This document shows, in pieces, positions 5,855 through 5,911 of a DNA stretch of 5,911 nucleotides; the stretch's first letter is position 1, and every line of letters begins with the position of its first letter. Below the pieces are notes generated by a model. That model worked only from the letters and a program-made list of their open reading frames with translations, searched no databases and was not told where the DNA came from. The position numbers were made by a program, and so were the translations under genes. Source of the stretch: an uncultured Eggerthellaceae bacterium (GTDB lineage Bacteria; Actinomycetota; Coriobacteriia; Coriobacteriales; Eggerthellaceae); assembly GCA_946631805.1 (NCBI GenBank), contig CAMPAJ010000114.1, positions 1 through 5,911 of the forward strand, given 5' to 3'.

Positions 5855-5911
5855 TCAAACCAGCGGCGGCGCGGCCTCCATCGCCTCCGCCTCCGCCTCC
5901 AGCAACTGGCG
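5855..5911 (-). CDS. Possible 3' end of a minus-strand gene, partial
   Basis: On the minus strand the frame entering from the right edge reads RQLLEAEAEAMEAAPPLV followed by TGA at 5857-5855. The Glu/Ala-rich, helix-like composition resembles a natural protein C-terminus, and a gene ending there would converge with the peptidase gene. Only 18 codons are visible and plus-strand frames are also open here, so this is tentative. No family can be named. Confidence 0.25.
   Translation of the reverse strand, partial: RQLLEAEAEAMEAAPPLV
5874..5900 (+). repeat. GCCTCC hexamer repeat
   Basis: Three tandem GCCTCC units occupy 5883-5900, with a fourth at 5874-5879 separated by ATC. Read on the minus strand they encode the Glu-Ala repeats of the possible partial gene. 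The array is short and may simply reflect that coding repeat. Confidence 0.6.

Noticed and set aside
5729..5911. Simple frameshift explaining the peptidase end
   Set aside because: I read all three plus-strand frames past 5728. None restores a sequence resembling the C-terminal half of C11 peptidases, so a one- or two-base error alone does not fit.
5791..5911. Insertion sequence end or attachment site at the right edge
   Set aside because: No terminal inverted repeat, target duplication, transposase fragment or tRNA end could be recognised.

Overview
The window is a G+C-rich stretch of bacterial chromosome. Its gene styles suggest a gut actinobacterium of the class Coriobacteriia (Eggerthella/Slackia-like): GC-ending codons, strong AAGGAGG-type ribosome binding sites, Ser-rich surface proteins and a membrane-anchored clostripain. 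That placement is an inference from protein character, not from a marker gene. No tRNA, rRNA, CRISPR array or recognisable insertion sequence is visible.

Layout. (1) Positions 1-1214, plus strand: the 3' two-thirds or so of a von Willebrand factor A (YfbK-type) protein with an intact MIDAS metal site; its beginning lies outside the window. (2) Positions 1250-1289: a perfect 40-bp palindrome between two convergent genes, best read as a shared bidirectional terminator. (3) Positions 4036-1296, minus strand: a compact three-gene operon whose genes overlap and whose second and third ribosome binding sites lie inside the gene before them. In transcription order it encodes a GT2 glycosyltransferase fused to a GtrA membrane domain, a membrane-anchored phosphodiester glycosidase on a long Ser-rich stalk, and a four-helix membrane protein of unknown function. 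(4) Positions 4037-4210: a divergent intergenic and leader region with a possible promoter and a leader hairpin. (5) Positions 4211-5791, plus strand: a clostripain-family (C11) cysteine peptidase with a roughly 200-residue low-complexity N-terminal tail, one membrane segment and an intact His/Cys dyad. The peptidase similarity stops abruptly just after the catalytic region. (6) Positions 5729-5911: sequence unlike the rest, with a GC-rich inverted repeat, a small hairpin and possibly the last 18 codons of a minus-strand gene.

How the parts may work together. GT2-GtrA proteins usually put a sugar on, or move a sugar carried by, a polyprenyl-phosphate lipid. The phosphodiester glycosidase family removes sugars held in sugar-phosphodiester linkages. 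Their tight coupling suggests an add-and-remove (or add-and-process) system for an envelope sugar-phosphate modification, with the small membrane protein as a possible accessory. The flanking vWA protein and C11 peptidase also look envelope-associated but are transcribed separately. The two most interesting points are this coupled operon and the abrupt end of the C11 gene, which could be a real rearrangement or an assembly junction.
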